Of a DNA stretch of 64,000 nt, positions 21,325 through 33,387 are shown in pieces. How positions within the stretch are numbered: the stretch's first letter is position 1; every line of letters begins with the position of its first letter. The stretch is from assembly GCF_963678635.1 (NCBI RefSeq), contig NC_087064.1, forward strand, positions 83,507,847 to 83,571,846. Reading direction: 5' to 3'. The stretch is from Symsagittifera roscoffensis (Eukaryota; Xenacoelomorpha; Acoela; Convolutidae). The notes below the pieces were generated by a model, which saw only the letters and a program-made list of their open reading frames with translations, did no database searches and was not told the origin of the DNA. The position numbers and the translations under genes were made by a program.

Positions 21325-24300
21325 TTAGACAATGGCAAATAGAATTTCGACAAACTGCTCATATGATATCTGAATACTTCCAGTCCTGTTCGTGTCCAGC
21401 GACTGGAAGTTCCTCGTCACATTGTTCAGCACGACACAGATGCGAATGAAGTTATCGAAAGTGACCTCGTTGGTCTCCTTCTTGGCGAAACGAGAGAAGA
21501 TAATGTTGTAGAACCTGTCCGATAGTCGGTAACCGAAGTTGCTCAAAGCAGTCTTCAGTTCGTTGAAGCTAATCGCTCCCGATCTATAACAACCCCTAGT
21601 CACAAATTCAACAAAGAAACTAACTTGGAAGGAAAAGGCCACTTGAAGGAAACTTGGAAGGAAAACGTCAAAAAAAGTTCATTTTATGGAATACAGGTTA
21701 TAAAAAACTCTTGCAAACTACCCGTCAGTACCGGTCATGTTACCAATTAGTTACCTGTCTGAGTCATACTGTTGGAATACGCGCGACCATTGAGTGATGA
21801 AGTCGAACACCTTTCTGAAGTCATCGAACACCATCTGGCCTGAATTGGAGTTATCAAACAAGTTCATCAGCAGCTGCACTGTGGCCAGGTTGAACTTCTC
21901 GAAGCCATTTGAGAGAGCCTGTTGAAGTTCCATCGAGGATATCTTGCCTGATCTGTCTGTGTCCACAGTGCAGAACCAGCCCCATAGATCTGCTTGACCC
22001 TGTTGCTGTGGTGGAGGCTGCTGTTGGTGCGGGTTCTAGTAATACATAACATGAAGAAAAAAAACAGGTTTTTGAAAAATACAAAAATGCTAATATACTC
22101 GAAGAAACAGACCAAATGAAAGCTCCTGACATCAACAATTTCAAAAACAGATTTCTAAAAACATAATTTCTCTGCACAATTAGCAATACTAAAATTTTGC
22201 GAAGATGAATAGGCAAATCGACTAAAAAAAAAAAACTTTCGAAGAATTGTTTTTCGTCAAAAATGCAAAAACAAATATCAAAAATATTGGAACAAAATTA
22301 CCGGCACCATTTAAAACTTTATTGAAGGTATTGCTCCATGGAATATAACCACTATACTAATTGCGCAGTATGATCCGCTAAAAATTGAATTAACTATAAA
22401 GCAAGACGAAGCATTTAGCTCATTGAAGTAAAAATGTTATTAAAAATGGCGACACAGGCCAAGGCTTTAAACTGCAAAAACATTATAGAACAAGGATAGC
22501 CGCTTACTGTGCAAGTAGCTTTTTTCTGCATGTTGTGATAAAAAAAATTGAACAAAAATAGAACTTAGGCATATTTGAGAGTCATAGTGAAATAGAACAA
22601 TTGGAAAACAGTTTTTGAAAAAATGACTAGAAAAAAAAATAGAATTCTCAAGTTTTTGACTCCCGAAATTGCGCTAAAAAACTCCAAAAAACACCTTTTT
22701 TTCAGTAAAGCTAAGTTTTCACGGCTTACATTAAGCTTGAATAAGCTATTGCAATTACTAAGTACCTTACTAATCAGCTCGAAATTAGACCAAGAATAAA
22801 AAACTTCAAACCGGTTTTTCTCGACACTTTCTGTATAATTTTTTTGAAAATTTTTAATGTCGTTCGAATCACGACTGAAAGTGCTATAATATGATATATC
22901 ACTCAACCTTCTTCGATGATTATTTGTGGCAGCTAATTTTGCGAGGAAAAAAAAACAAAAAAAATTAAAACAACCGAATCCAAAGTTCAACCCCATTTTC
23001 AATGGACGGAGCAAAAAAGCTTAAACGTGGCAAACTGCGCGTGGAAACATAGTGTAGATTGCAGCAAATGCTAGAATTAACAAAATAACAACTTTTGACA
23101 AAAAAGCAAAGCAGAGCTTCGCACTATTTGTGATACAACAGAACAAGAAAAAAAAAGAAATCTTTTAAGAGCCACTATATATGAGCAGCTACTAACAACG
23201 CCACAAAAATTTTGCAAAAAAACTTAGAGAACATGAGACAGAAGCGAAGCGGAGCTTCGCACCACTTGCGACACGGAATAATAAAACCTCATAGCCGACG
23301 TACAATTGGAAAAGAGTCAAACAAATCTCAACTTTCGAAATTCAAAGCACGAAATCCTTTGAGTATCATGAACACTTCATGATTGACACTTTTCTGCTGA
23401 AATAACAGAAAATGATGCAAATTATGATTTTCCTAATAAAAAATCATCGCGACCTATATAACAGTCTGAACTATGTTCACCGACTTTTAAAAACTAACTA
23501 TCAAAATTATTGCAGCTAGTTTTTAATCAAAACATACCAACAATACAATATGAAATTAGCATCGGAAAAAAACTTATCAAGCGGTAAAAAAACCCAAAAT
23601 GCCGTAGCAAAAAAAACCTCTCAAGCTTCAATATATTAAGTCCCCTTCGCCCTCAAAAAATTAATAATTCTCCCTCACCCTCAAAACACACCCACGCGAC
23701 TTTTTTGCCCGTCAAATGAGGCCACAAAGCCGATAAAACATAGACTAAAACCTATCAAGCCGGTAAAAAACGTATAAAAATTAGAGTCCAGCTTAAGCTG
23801 GAAATACCGGTTTGATAACTTTTTATTTTTTTTAGTGATGCGGAAGGAAGACTGAGACTTCACCCAGGACCTAATTTTCTATGAATTTTTTTTGGCAAAT
23901 AATTTCTGAAAACTTACTTAATGAAACTCGCCGCTAGGAAACAGGTGGCAACGGAAAACAAACCTCAAGCCAATACAAAACCATGCAAAGAATTAATTGT
24001 AAGATTAACATTAACGAATGCATTTTGAATTTTCACCCCGTCAAACAAAACAATACAATTGGAAAAAGGAAGCGTGTGAAAAACTCAGCCAAGTGACCGC
24101 TTATGCAGGGGACTTCGCACAAATCGTTCTACCCATAGAAACCAAAATCTCAGATATGGAAGGGTAGTTTTTGAGAAAGACAAAATTTTTTGAAATTTAG
24201 TTTTTCTGAGCGCCACAACTTTTGGATTTAAAAAAATTGGGCGTAATCGCTATGCAGGGGGGGGGGGGGGCTTTCAATAACCGTTCTACCTTTTGTAACT

Positions 24301-26475
24301 AAAATCTCAGATTTCGGACAGTAGTTTTTGAGAAAATCAACAAGTTTTAAAAAACGGTCAAAAAATCAAAAATCTGACTTTTCTGAGAGCCACCACTTTG
24401 ATTTTAAAAATTTTGGCTTAGCCGCTTATGCAGGGGAACTTTTCTACAACCTGTTCTATCTGTTGAACCCAAAATCTCAAATTTGGGAGGGTAGTTTTCG
24501 AGAAAATAAAAAAAATTGAGTCAAAAATTCCTTCACACATTTTTTTCGAAGGCCGTAGAAAGTAGGGCATGGTAAAAACAGACTAGCGGATTATGCAGGC
24601 ACACAAGGGAGTTGGCGGACTTCGAATTGATACCGCTATTTTGGACAGTGGGAGGGTGGACTTTCAAAAACACTAAATTTTTGAAAAAAGTGAAAAATTT
24701 TCCAAAGCATCTCAAAAAAAAAAGTAAAAACAAAAATAAAAAACCCGATCCCATACACTAGAGGCCAGCGAAAGATGGAAAAAACTGCTTGATAAATTTT
24801 GAATTTTTTTACTGGTGCGAAAGGACAAGAGTAATTTCAAAAACTGGGCACCACCCAAAACCTTAGTTAATTCTCTGATAAAATTACTGGGAGTGAACTT
24901 TTTTTGAGTTCGATTCTGCAGGATAACCTTCGAGGAAACCAAGACATTTCGAAAAACGGTCCAAATATCCAAAAAATGACTTTTAATATGGTCAAAAAAT
25001 GTTGTGTGAAAAATTTAGACGTGACCGCTAATGCAGCGGAGCTTCCCACAACCCGTTCTACTCATTGAAACCGAAACCTCAGATTTGGGAGGGTAGTTAA
25101 TGAGTAAATTCAAAAAGTTTCAAAAAACGATCAAAATCCAAATTTTGACTTTACTGAGGTCCATAACTTTTAAAATAAAATAAAAAATTGAGCATAATCG
25201 CTTCTGCAGGGGAGCTCCCCACAACAAGTCTTTCCGATTGAAACTAAAATCTCAGATTTGGAAGGGTAGTTTTCGAGAAAATGTAGGTTAAAAACTCCAA
25301 AAATGTGGGTCAAAAATTCACCCCACACATTTTTTCGAAGGCTGTAGAAAGTGCGGTAAGGTAAAAGGAAGCTAGCGATAATGCAGGCCCACATGGGAGT
25401 GGGCGGATTCTTATTGGTAATACTTTTTTGAAAATTGGTATAGTAGTTTTTGAGAAAAACTAAACTTTTGAAAAAAGTGAAATTTTTTTCCAAAGCTTCT
25501 CAAAAAAATTTAAAAACCCTTTACTATACATTTTGATAATACTTTGTTTTTATCAAACAGGAACAAAAAAATCATCAATTAAGACTTCAAAATTACAAAA
25601 AATTGTTAGGTCCCCGCAGAATTAAAACACCCACACTCATGCACGAAAAACCTTTTTTTTCGCTGGTCGAACGACGGGATATGAGGCCACTAAACCGATA
25701 TAAATTAGGCGGAACAATATGAAGGCCAAAAAAAAAGAAAAAAAATGAAATCACAGCCAAAATTAAACAGCAAATTTTGCATAAAACAGATATTTAAAAT
25801 GCGAACATGCACCAAATACGTCTGCAGCGGATAAACTTGTTGCAAAAGGAGATTTTCTGGAAATGACTGTGAGTGCTGGTAACAAAGTTATATACGAGAA
25901 AAAACAAGCATAGTAACCGATAGCAATACTCTTGCTATCGCAGAAGTAAGATAAAATGCCATTGTTAAAAAAAAACTAGCGAAGCAAAAACTACAAATTA
26001 CTTAATTTTTAAATTACACCGAAAATTATTAACTTAAGCTTGAAATGAATCAAAATAAAGAGATAGAATCATGACTGAACAGGGTTCGACTCGACTCCAT
26101 AAGACTCCATGTTATTAACGGTATCTGATTTTGCTCTGAAAAAAAAAATGTTATAACACCCGGTTCGTACAGGTGATAATCATGCTTCTATCGAAAAAAA
26201 AACACCTGTTGGGGCTGTGAGTAGCGTTGAGGTTGCTGCTGCGGCTGTGCTCCATACTGGTTGTACTGAGGAGGTGGAGCTCCCTGATAGGGTCGACCGG
26301 CTTGGTATTGGGTTGACGGTGCTCCTTGGTATCCAGATGGAGGTGCTCCTTGGTATCCAGATGGAGGTGCTCCTTGGTAACCAGATGGAGGTGCGCCTTG
26401 GTAACCAGGTGGAGGTGCGCCTTGGTGCGGCGGTGCCGATGCTCCGCTATTCGGATTTTGGTAGTAACCATACAT
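21325..26475 (-). CDS. PEF1: Peflin-like penta-EF-hand protein, three exons
   Basis: Exons: 26475-26206, 22035-21755 and 21583-21325, with GT/AG borders and compatible phases, giving 269 aa. Exon 1 encodes a Pro/Gly/Gln-rich tail of repeated QGAPPSGY octapeptides, the hallmark of peflin and its relatives. Exons 2 and 3 encode five EF-hands: EF1 (DTDRSGKISSME) and EF3 (DSDRSGAISFNE) are canonical Ca2+ loops, EF2 ends in Asp, EF4 is degenerate, and EF5 (DTNRTGSIQ) contains an extra residue. Peflin (284 aa in human) heterodimerises with ALG-2/PDCD6 through the fifth EF-hand and regulates COPII export and ubiquitination at ER exit sites. The repeat tail plus QQYDSDRSG favours peflin over PDCD6, sorcin or grancalcin. 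Intron 1 is 4.2 kb, intron 2 is 171 bp. Confidence 0.9.
23106..23280 (+). repeat. GCGAAGCGGAGC-type dispersed repeats (two copies here, one at 10743)
   Basis: Copies at 23106-23142 and 23238-23280 read roughly GAAGCGGAGCTTCGCACCACTTG, and a third is at 10743-10780. The core is itself a short palindrome (GCGAAGC..GCTTCGC). Confidence 0.6.
23308..23410 (+). repeat. Dispersed repeat, copy 3 (shortened)
   Basis: Begins ATTGGAAAAGAG and shares AATCTCAACTTTC, AAATTCAAAG and ATGATTG with the copies at 8481 and 15222, with internal losses. Confidence 0.55.
23680..25510. repeat. Satellite-like tandem repeats with a second-order period of about 780 bp
   Basis: A motif TATGCAGGGGA.. followed by ACCAAAATCTCAGATTTGGGAGGGTAGTTTTTGAG recurs at about 24095, 24246, 24418, 24590, 25023, 25196 and 25371. 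Neighbouring copies are about 150-175 bp apart. The triplets starting 24246/24418/24590 and 25023/25196/25371 are offset by a constant 777-781 bp, so a larger unit was duplicated. The block before 24095 (about 23770-23870) also resembles 24755-24860. All inside peflin intron 1. Confidence 0.75.
26206..26475 (-). repeat. Octapeptide-coding tandem repeat in peflin exon 1
   Basis: Near-identical 24-bp units (about 26320-26420) encode QGAPPSGY repeated about four times. Conserved in frame and part of the coding exon, not a microsatellite accident. Confidence 0.85.
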
Positions 26476-27385
26476 TATACAGATGAAAGTGAAAGTGTGA
26501 TTAGGTTACTCAATCTCACATGCAACTAATATCTGGAACCAAAAATTGGAAAACTTGAAGAAACCGTCTGCTGCACAAACTTAGGTATTATCCGGACAAC
26601 AAAGTCTAAACTTTATTTATTTTACAATTAATTAAATATTCTTTGGACAAAGTAATATTTTCGTTACGTCTACCAACAACAAAAATAAGGAGGGAAAAAG
26701 ACGAATAATTCACCTAGTTCGTTTGCCATTTTGTAACAGTCGAAGTCTAGCAGAGATCTTTCATTGCATGCCTAGCATGTCATACAGACAGTTGTGAGGC
26801 TAAAAACGTCTTAGGTTGTCTAAATTTGCTGCATTTTTGGTTAGTTTTCCGCTCATCCACTGTAGGGTAGGACAGGAGGAGCTATTGGAATACTCGTAGA
26901 TCCCCGCTGCACAACTGGGATTTCCGTGTTACAACTTACTAGGAAGTCAGAGTAGGGTAAAAAAAGGGGGGTCAATTAAAATGCGCCCTTCCGTCATGCG
27001 ACCGTCAGTGCACATGTTGGAGAATTCTCAGTGACAACAACAACGGAAAAACGACAAAAGATTGAGATTATGACTAGAAATTGTCAGAAACCACTCCGAG
27101 TTGTAACGATTGCGCCTCTACAATCGTTACTGAGCAGTTCACGAGAACAAGGAAGGGTGTTGGGACGACGTGTAACGTGTCCAGTCTTCCGAGAACAAAA
27201 TAAGATCGTTATTTCTCCGGATTCCAGAATCCGGAAGGTTCTCGGCAGAGAACTATAACTCGCTATTTTAACAACTTTTAGCTTCCCGGAATGTCTTGAG
27301 TTGAATTTAATTGATACCAAATTCGTTTTCAGATCATGAGAAGCTAGGAGTTGGGGGAAAAGGGTTGATCCATCTTCGATGGAGA
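26476..27385. other. No gene seen; upstream of peflin
   Basis: Probably contains the peflin promoter. A frame at 27031-27258 has mixed composition but overlaps an equally long antisense frame and shows no motif. Confidence 0.4.
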
Positions 27386-28460
27386 TTTTTTTTTTTTTTT
27401 AAAAGAACACTTTATTTGCACATCGAAGTTAATTTCAATACACAAGTTGTATGTCAAATGTTTTCTATCAATTCATAAAAATATTATAACATCATTAGAT
27501 ACGCATAGTTACAATGGGTAATCAGAAGGTCAAAAGTATCATAGTAACCGAGGTTACAGCCAGGAGTCCCTTCATCACGTATTCCAGTCAAAATCCTTGG
27601 AATTTTCTAGATATGGAAGTGATAATAATAAAAGAAGATGACAAGTTTTTAAGTCCTTTTCAATTAAAATCGATACGGGTTACGTTTCTTCAATAACAAC
27701 ACGCAACTCAACACGAGAAAATATAATATTTAAGTGTTAAAAAAAAATTTCGTCGAAAATTATTTTGTCATTTATTGTTCCGAGTACGCAAGCGGCGTTC
27801 GCAATCTGTATTACCAGGGAGATTCTCTGTTTTAAAAAGCTGCCTGCTCTGGGTTCCTCAGTGCATATGCTTAGGTTCTTACAAAGCTTGCTCAAAAAAA
27901 TTTCTGTGCTGGGGCCGGCCGCGCCCTGAATTTCAAAAGCTAGCGGTTGAAAATGCTATCCATCATTTACAAGATCTTTATACTTGTCAATTTTCGCTCT
28001 TCCGCTTCAGCGGCAGCCGTACCAGGGTTACAAACAGACCCGACATTAATCCTACAATAAGCTAAGGAGTCTACTACCGTTACATCCCACAAGAGCTGCT
28101 TACCAACAGCCCATGGAACGAGCGTCAAACCGTCTGGTCGCTTCTGATCGGTCCTGAAGAGGTGTCGTGGTCCTAAAACAGATGGAATGTGAGTAGAAGA
28201 TAAACTCTGCTTATTAAGGGCATTCAGGTTTGAATGCCTAGAGAATCTCCCTGCAGTTTTGAGGCAAGAAAGACCATGCCAACCATCCTCGGTAACGTCT
28301 TTTCCGCACACGCACTTATGCCGTTCGTAAATTTTTGAGCCTAATCGAAGACATATCGCAATTCTGAGTTGTTGGTTCGACAGTTTTAACCTAAAATTTT
28401 TGCACGGGATGACGTTCAACCATTGGGAGTCAAATCTATCTTGGAACATGTTGAATCTTT
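27386..28460 (-). mobile_element. 5'-truncated LINE fragment with poly(A) tail
   Basis: On the minus strand a coding piece (28449-27967) is followed by about 550 bp of 3' UTR, an AATAAA signal at 27416-27411 and an A15 tail at 27400-27386. That is the normal structure of a 5'-truncated LINE insertion. Its coding piece is of the same type as the element at 35051-37750. Confidence 0.75.
27967..28449 (-). pseudogene. LINE C-terminal fragment with restriction-like endonuclease features
   Basis: Contains CVCGKDVTEDGWHGLSC, a C-x-C..H..C arrangement, and further on RPDGLTLVPW and LLWDVTVVD, which look like the PD..(D/E)xK core of a restriction-like endonuclease. LINEs of the R2/HERO/NeSL group carry such a C-terminal nuclease that cuts the target. 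The frame is open for 160 codons but is only the end of the protein. Assignment to that group is my inference. Confidence 0.6.
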
Positions 28461-28728
28461 TTACGTCCGTTGGTTCGAGTCTTAATAATAGTTACAATAG
28501 TTACAATAAACAGATTAAAATCTATTATAATTATCGATGATTACTTTTTACCTGAGAGCTTCAAGTTGGTTTATATATAAATCCTATTATGTAAACTTGA
28601 AGCGTTTCCATGAAACTTTACCATGAGTTGCCACAAAGGCGCCTTCTATAAATAATAAAAAATAATATTTCGTGAATTTTATCTTCGCTTTTCTGAATGA
28701 TAGTATGTCTTTAAAAGTGTTTTTATCA
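28461..28728. other. Spacer between the LINE fragment and the MITE
   Basis: A+T-rich, no ORF. It ends with TTTTATCA at 28721-28728, the left flanking repeat of the next element. Confidence 0.5.
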
Positions 28729-29185
28729 GGTGCCGGATATCAAGCCGACAGGACTTCAAGCCGAATCGTAAAATTAGGGACTTCAAGCCCAATAGTTCCT
28801 TATAAACTCGTGAAATATGATTATTTTGGAATCTTTTTTGAAGAATTTCTCAATTTCATGATCTTTCTTCACAAGTTATTGACGTTGCACAAAACTTAAA
28901 CCTCCAAATGAAAATTCGGAAACTTGTAAAGTAAAACATGGTTGAAGGATTTTTTCTTGTTTATAATATATGCATTTCAAAAACCGGCTGATGTTATTAA
29001 CAGATGCCAATCACAAATGGTGCCTTGTCATGAATAACGTTTATTTCGGACTAAACTTGCCAAAATTTTTGAAAAACAACGTTTTACAGATAATAAAATA
29101 GTGTTTTGAGGTGCTTGTAAAGTTTTAATTTCGGCTTGAAGTCCCTTCGGCTTGAAGTCCCGTCGGCTTGTTGTCCTAGACCCGA
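28729..29185. mobile_element. MITE, 457 bp, with AAGCCGAC inverted repeats and an 8-bp flanking duplication
   Basis: The left end reads ..CAAGCCGACAGGACTTCAAGCCGA, mirrored at the right end (29130-29180) with few changes. TTTTATCA is found on both sides (28721-28728 and 29186-29193), consistent with an 8-bp target duplication. The outermost few bases do not match perfectly. No coding capacity. Confidence 0.78.
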
Positions 29186-29909
29186 TTTTATCATCTGTTA
29201 GTTTGTTCCAGATTATGACGGAATTTTTTTATGAAAGAATTTTCTATATGTTGCCATTGTTTCTGTCGCCGAAATATAAATTTTTGTTTCTTGTATTAAT
29301 ATCTATTTGGTGGTTATCTTACTCAATGTTATTGAAGGCTGGCAATAATTGAATTTGTATTTTCCAAAAGTGACATAATATTTCAGTCCAGAAACATTGT
29401 TACTGGCAATTTATTGTGTTTTAGCTTCAAGTCTGAAGATGAGTCGCATTTTGCATGATCGCAGCAAGTTTTTACTGCCCAGCTTAACTATTTTTCCAGA
29501 GATATCATTAAGTTAGCGGATATTCCATTTAAAAGAATTGCTGGGTAATGCAAATGACTAATTACCAGTGCATTCATTATCAAGAGTCTTGTTTTTACTG
29601 GCAATGGCTTTTTGATTGATTGAAGTGTTTTTATGCATGCCATTTTCCTGAGATTCTTTTTGATTTCATCCTGGAATGTTAGAAACTGGTATAAAACTAC
29701 TCCTAGGTAATTGACATTGGTTTTTCCTCAATTATTTTATCCTCTAGAGTTATAGTATACTTTTCATCCTTTTTCCTTGAATGTTTTTTTTTGCTGAAAA
29801 CGATGAATTCTGTTTTTTTTTGCATTCAACTGAAGTGAGTGTTCTAAAAAATAATTTGACATTAGACTGCAATTGGCTTTGAGTGCTTTATGAGCTATTT
29901 TTGGATCGG

Positions 29910-30540
29910 TATTTTCACAGAACAGTCATGTATCATCCGCATATTGAACTATTTTACATGTTTTGTCAATTTGTTTGTTGAGATTGTTAATGTAGAGATT
30001 GAATATTAGAGGGCCAGGGACAGTGCCCTGTGGGACACCCTGCTCAAGTGCAATCTAATCGGATTCGGTGTTGTTAACAATTGTTTTCTGGCTTCGGTTG
30101 GTGATAAAGGAATTGATCATTTCTATAGCTTCTTCGGAAAAGTTTAACCCTTTTAGTTTCTGTTTCAGATAAGTATGATCAATAGAATCATATGCTTTAG
30201 AGATATCCAGTTAAGAACATGCTACAGTTGTGTAATTGTTCAATATATCATTCGCATTTTGAACTATTTTACATGTTTTGTCAATTTGTTTGTTGAGATC
30301 GTTAATGTAGAAATTGAATATTAGAGGGCCAAGAACAGTGCCCTGTGCGACACCCTGCTCAAGTGCAATCCATTCGGGTTCGGTGTTGTTAACAATGGTT
30401 TTTTGGCTTCGGTTGGTGGTGAAGGAATTGATCATTTCTATAGCTTCTTCGGAAAAGTTTAACCCTTTTACTTTCTGTTTAAGATAAGTATGATCAATAG
30501 AATCAAATGCTTTAGAGAGATCCAGTAAGGAACATGCTTC
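29910..30540 (-). repeat. Tandem duplication of about 315 bp inside the LINE RT
   Basis: GAACTATTTTACATGTTTTGTCAA begins at both 29946 and 30261, and the next about 270 bp match closely, including the RT motif encoded as QGTVLGPL. A local duplication after insertion is the simplest explanation. Confidence 0.85.
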
Positions 30541-30779
30541 AGTTTTGTTGTTGTCTATTTCTTTTCTGAATGCTTCAGTGCAATAAAGAATAGCGTCAAT
30601 TGTCGAATATGATGTTCTGAACCCAAATTGGGTTTACTGAGTAATTTTTGGGATATCAGATTTTCGTTGATTTGTTTATATAACAATTTTTCAAAAATTT
30701 TTGAAAATACCCCAGTTATAGAGATCGGCCTATAAATTTCTGGTAGTTCTGGACCCTCCTTTGTATATTGGTGTGACAA
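30211..30779 (-). pseudogene. CR1/L2-like reverse transcriptase fragments
   Basis: Two open pieces: 30779-30555 with YRPISITGVFSKIFEKLL (the RT region before the first catalytic Asp) and 30435-30211 with QGVAQGTVLGPLIFNFYINDL (motif B region). The expected YADD box reads QNANDI here, so the catalytic pair is lost. The order matches LINE RT. Confidence 0.8.
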
Positions 30780-31443
30780 TTGATTTTTTGACCTTGCAAG
30801 GATATGTCTTGTTTCTCAAAAACTCATTGTATAGAAATGTCAGATGTGTGTATATTTCATTGCAGCCATCCTTCAATGCCCAGGCTGGAAGTTTGGTTAG
30901 ACCTGGTGCCCTTCGACAATTTAAATTATGTTTAATCAGAATGAATGATTAATCAGAATGAAAAATTATTATTCGTTTAAATGTTGCAGGTAGAAGTCGT
31001 TGGACTTTGCCTTATTTTTGAGTTTTTCTCATAAAACATCCAAGAGTTGAGAACTTGTGATTTAGCAGGTTCGCCATGTGTAAATTATTGATTATGAATT
31101 CGCCAAAAGAGTTTCTGCGTAATGGAATGAGGTTGGAAGATTTTTTTGAGTTTCTTGTATCGTTTATTATACTCCATTTTTCGCGTTCGCTTTTTTTTGA
31201 GTTAAACAGCTGTGATCTAAATTTATCATCTTCGTAGTTTACCTTTGGTTTGTCGTTGCGAATGAAATTAGTGTTCTGTGGGGCACATTCTTTAATGGTG
31301 TCAGCAATGTTAGATGTGAAGATGTCGAATATTACTTCGGGATTAATAGTTCTATAGAAACTTCTCCAATTTATAGCTGATAGTTTTTGTTCGAATTTGT
31401 AATCGGAGTAATTGGACTTGTCATATATTTTACGTTTGATTGG

Positions 31444-31983
31444 TCATACGTTGTTGTTCAGCTTAAGTTCTGTTATGAATGCTGTTGCTTGGTGGTCGGT
31501 CTTAATTGGTGGTATGAATATTATTGATTTATTTATTAGATCTTTTATGCTTAGGTCGGTGATAATATAGTCAATTAGTGCTTTTGAGTGAGTAGGTGTT
31601 AATTTGTTAGTGACGTCCAGATTATATGGTATTAAGATTGTATCTAAAGACTGTTTGTCGTCTTCGTTCAGATAGTTGAGATTGTAATCTCCTAGTAAAA
31701 TTAGGTTTGAATTAAATGATTGTGCATGGTCAATTGATTTGGCTAGATCTTCTAAGTAGTCTGTTTTATTGTTTCTATTAGGATTATTGGCTAGGCTTAA
31801 TAGAGTTGTTCTATCAATTTTCTTCATTCTGGCTTTAAATTCTATACAGATGTTACCATAATTTTTGTGCATGTTGTTTAAGTCATGTTTTACCTTTGGG
31901 TTTAACTTTTTAGGATCCAGTAACATGACCCCTCCACCCTTCAATTTTTTACTTGATTCATAAGTTCTATCACATCGGAACAA
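31444..31983 (-). pseudogene. CR1/L2-like AP endonuclease fragment
   Basis: About 179 aa with GGGVMLL, LILLGDYNLNYL (catalytic Asp/Asn of the AP-endonuclease fold), ALIDYIITD and KTDHQAT, where SDH has become TDH. The N-terminal QxN part is missing from this frame. It would have nicked the target DNA for reverse transcription. Confidence 0.8.
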
Positions 31984-32144
31984 CTTATGTTTGTCATTGT
32001 CTATGGCCCATAGTTTATCGTCATTTGCATCATTGAACCATGTCTCGGAAAATCCTAAACTTGTGTTATCCTTAAAAAATTTAATAAGTTGTTTGAGATC
32101 TGAACGCTCTCTAGCTAAACTTCTACAATTAAGGTGTAGTAGTT

Positions 32145-32516
32145 TTAAGTTGTTGTTGTAGTTTTCCAGTTTTTTCTTATTGGTCTGAATTCCATGAAGG
32201 GTCCTGGATTCAGGTGGATATCCCCTGATGATAGGAGAGTTTTATGAAGGGACCTTTCTTGTTTTTTGTAAGTCTTGCTTGTGTTTTTTATATAACAATT
32301 GTAATAGTAATAGCTTATATTATTAAGTATAGTGCAACAAAATTTGTTCGAGTTTATTGTGGCAACCCATGGAAAAAGATACTTTCCTTTCTTTTTATTC
32401 AGTACTTTATAAGCTACAAATTGATCGCTTTCGCAGAAGCTGATGACACATATGCTAGTTTTGACAAAAAGTAACAGCATATCGTTTTGTAGAACAATTT
32501 TAGTTAAAATTACCAA
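32145..32516 (-). pseudogene. Start of LINE ORF2 with an NPGP motif
   Basis: The frame includes LLSSGDIHLNPGP, a 2A-like ending common at the beginning of ORF2 in CR1/L2-type elements. Upstream residues are Tyr/Asn-rich and probably not coding. Whether the motif ever acted as a ribosomal skip signal cannot be told. Confidence 0.55.
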
Positions 32517-32604
32517 TAACAGTCGTTTATCAAAAAAATATTCTTAACTAGCATTACCTAATAAAGAAAACCTTGCGAGTAGTTATATGACTGCTGGTTA
32601 CTAT

Positions 32605-33387
32605 TCAGATTATGGTTATAATTAGTATCACAGCACCATGAGTTGTTGTTGAAACTATTTTGAACAAATTGTCGGCCATGACTAGTTTGTCGGCCATATG
32701 GGTGCATGCGATCGTTACTCTAGTTCGATTGGTTGACCTAAAAATATTTTTATTTTGATAATTGTAAAGCGATTTTTGGTTGGAATTTGCTTTTCCAGTA
32801 TACTCAGGGGCTGGCTTTACCCTCGGCAATTTACTTGAGTGTTTGAACACGTATGAGCCGAGGCAATTGCGCAAAAACGGTATACCTAATTCATCCTTCA
32901 GGCGTATAGTGTCAAAATATGAACTCTGATAGCTCTCCAAGCTTTTGATGTTTGAATTTAGATTTAGCACCTCAAATCCCGTCGTCGAACCATACATTTC
33001 ATTCAGAAAACGATTATAATGATCAATTTTGTCATTAGAATCATCATTGTTAAGTATTGGCGGTATTTCGCAAAAAACAATCGAATCTAGTGAAAATTTT
33101 CCAGTTATTAAAGCGATAAGTTCTTCATATTTGGCGCTAAATTCATCAACCGATGAGTAATTTTTTTTAAAGATGGAGTTTGTCCCATCTTGGATTATCA
33201 CACACTTAGGTTTTTTTTCACTATATTGGTCAAGGACTTTTATTTTCTCCTCAGTAGAGCTACTCTTGTATGCATGAACAACCGTATCATTGGGGAGAGT
33301 TTCAGTTTTTACTCTAGCAATTATACTTGAACCCAGAATTAAGTTTACACACTCCTCTGGTATAGGAAAAGGCGAAAAGTTTCTCAC
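32605..33387 (-). pseudogene. CR1/L2-like ORF1 with SGNH-esterase-like domain
   Basis: About 260 open codons. Seen: LILGSSIIARV where SGNH proteins have GDS, VIIQDGTNS where they have GxND, and FDTIRLKDELGIPFLRN where they have DxxH. So the fold is suggested while two of three catalytic blocks look degenerate. In CR1/L2 LINEs ORF1 carries such an esterase domain together with RNA-binding functions. The last 30 residues look like read-through. Confidence 0.65.

Larger units (their letters stand above)
22036..26205 (-). other. Peflin intron 1, repeat-filled
   Basis: Bounded by GTGTTT at 26205 and TTACTAG at 22036 on the minus strand. It contains tandem and dispersed repeats (next entries), a run of about 15 G residues at 24256-24270, and no ORF I accept. 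Frames such as 22565-23014 are Phe/Lys-rich shadows of A+T-rich DNA. Confidence 0.8.

Noticed and set aside
22565-23014. 149-codon minus-strand frame in peflin intron 1
   Set aside because: Phe/Leu/Lys-rich text from A+T-rich intron sequence with no conserved motif.
26300-26430. CRISPR-like array of 24-bp units
   Set aside because: No spacers; it is the in-frame octapeptide repeat of peflin exon 1 in a eukaryote.
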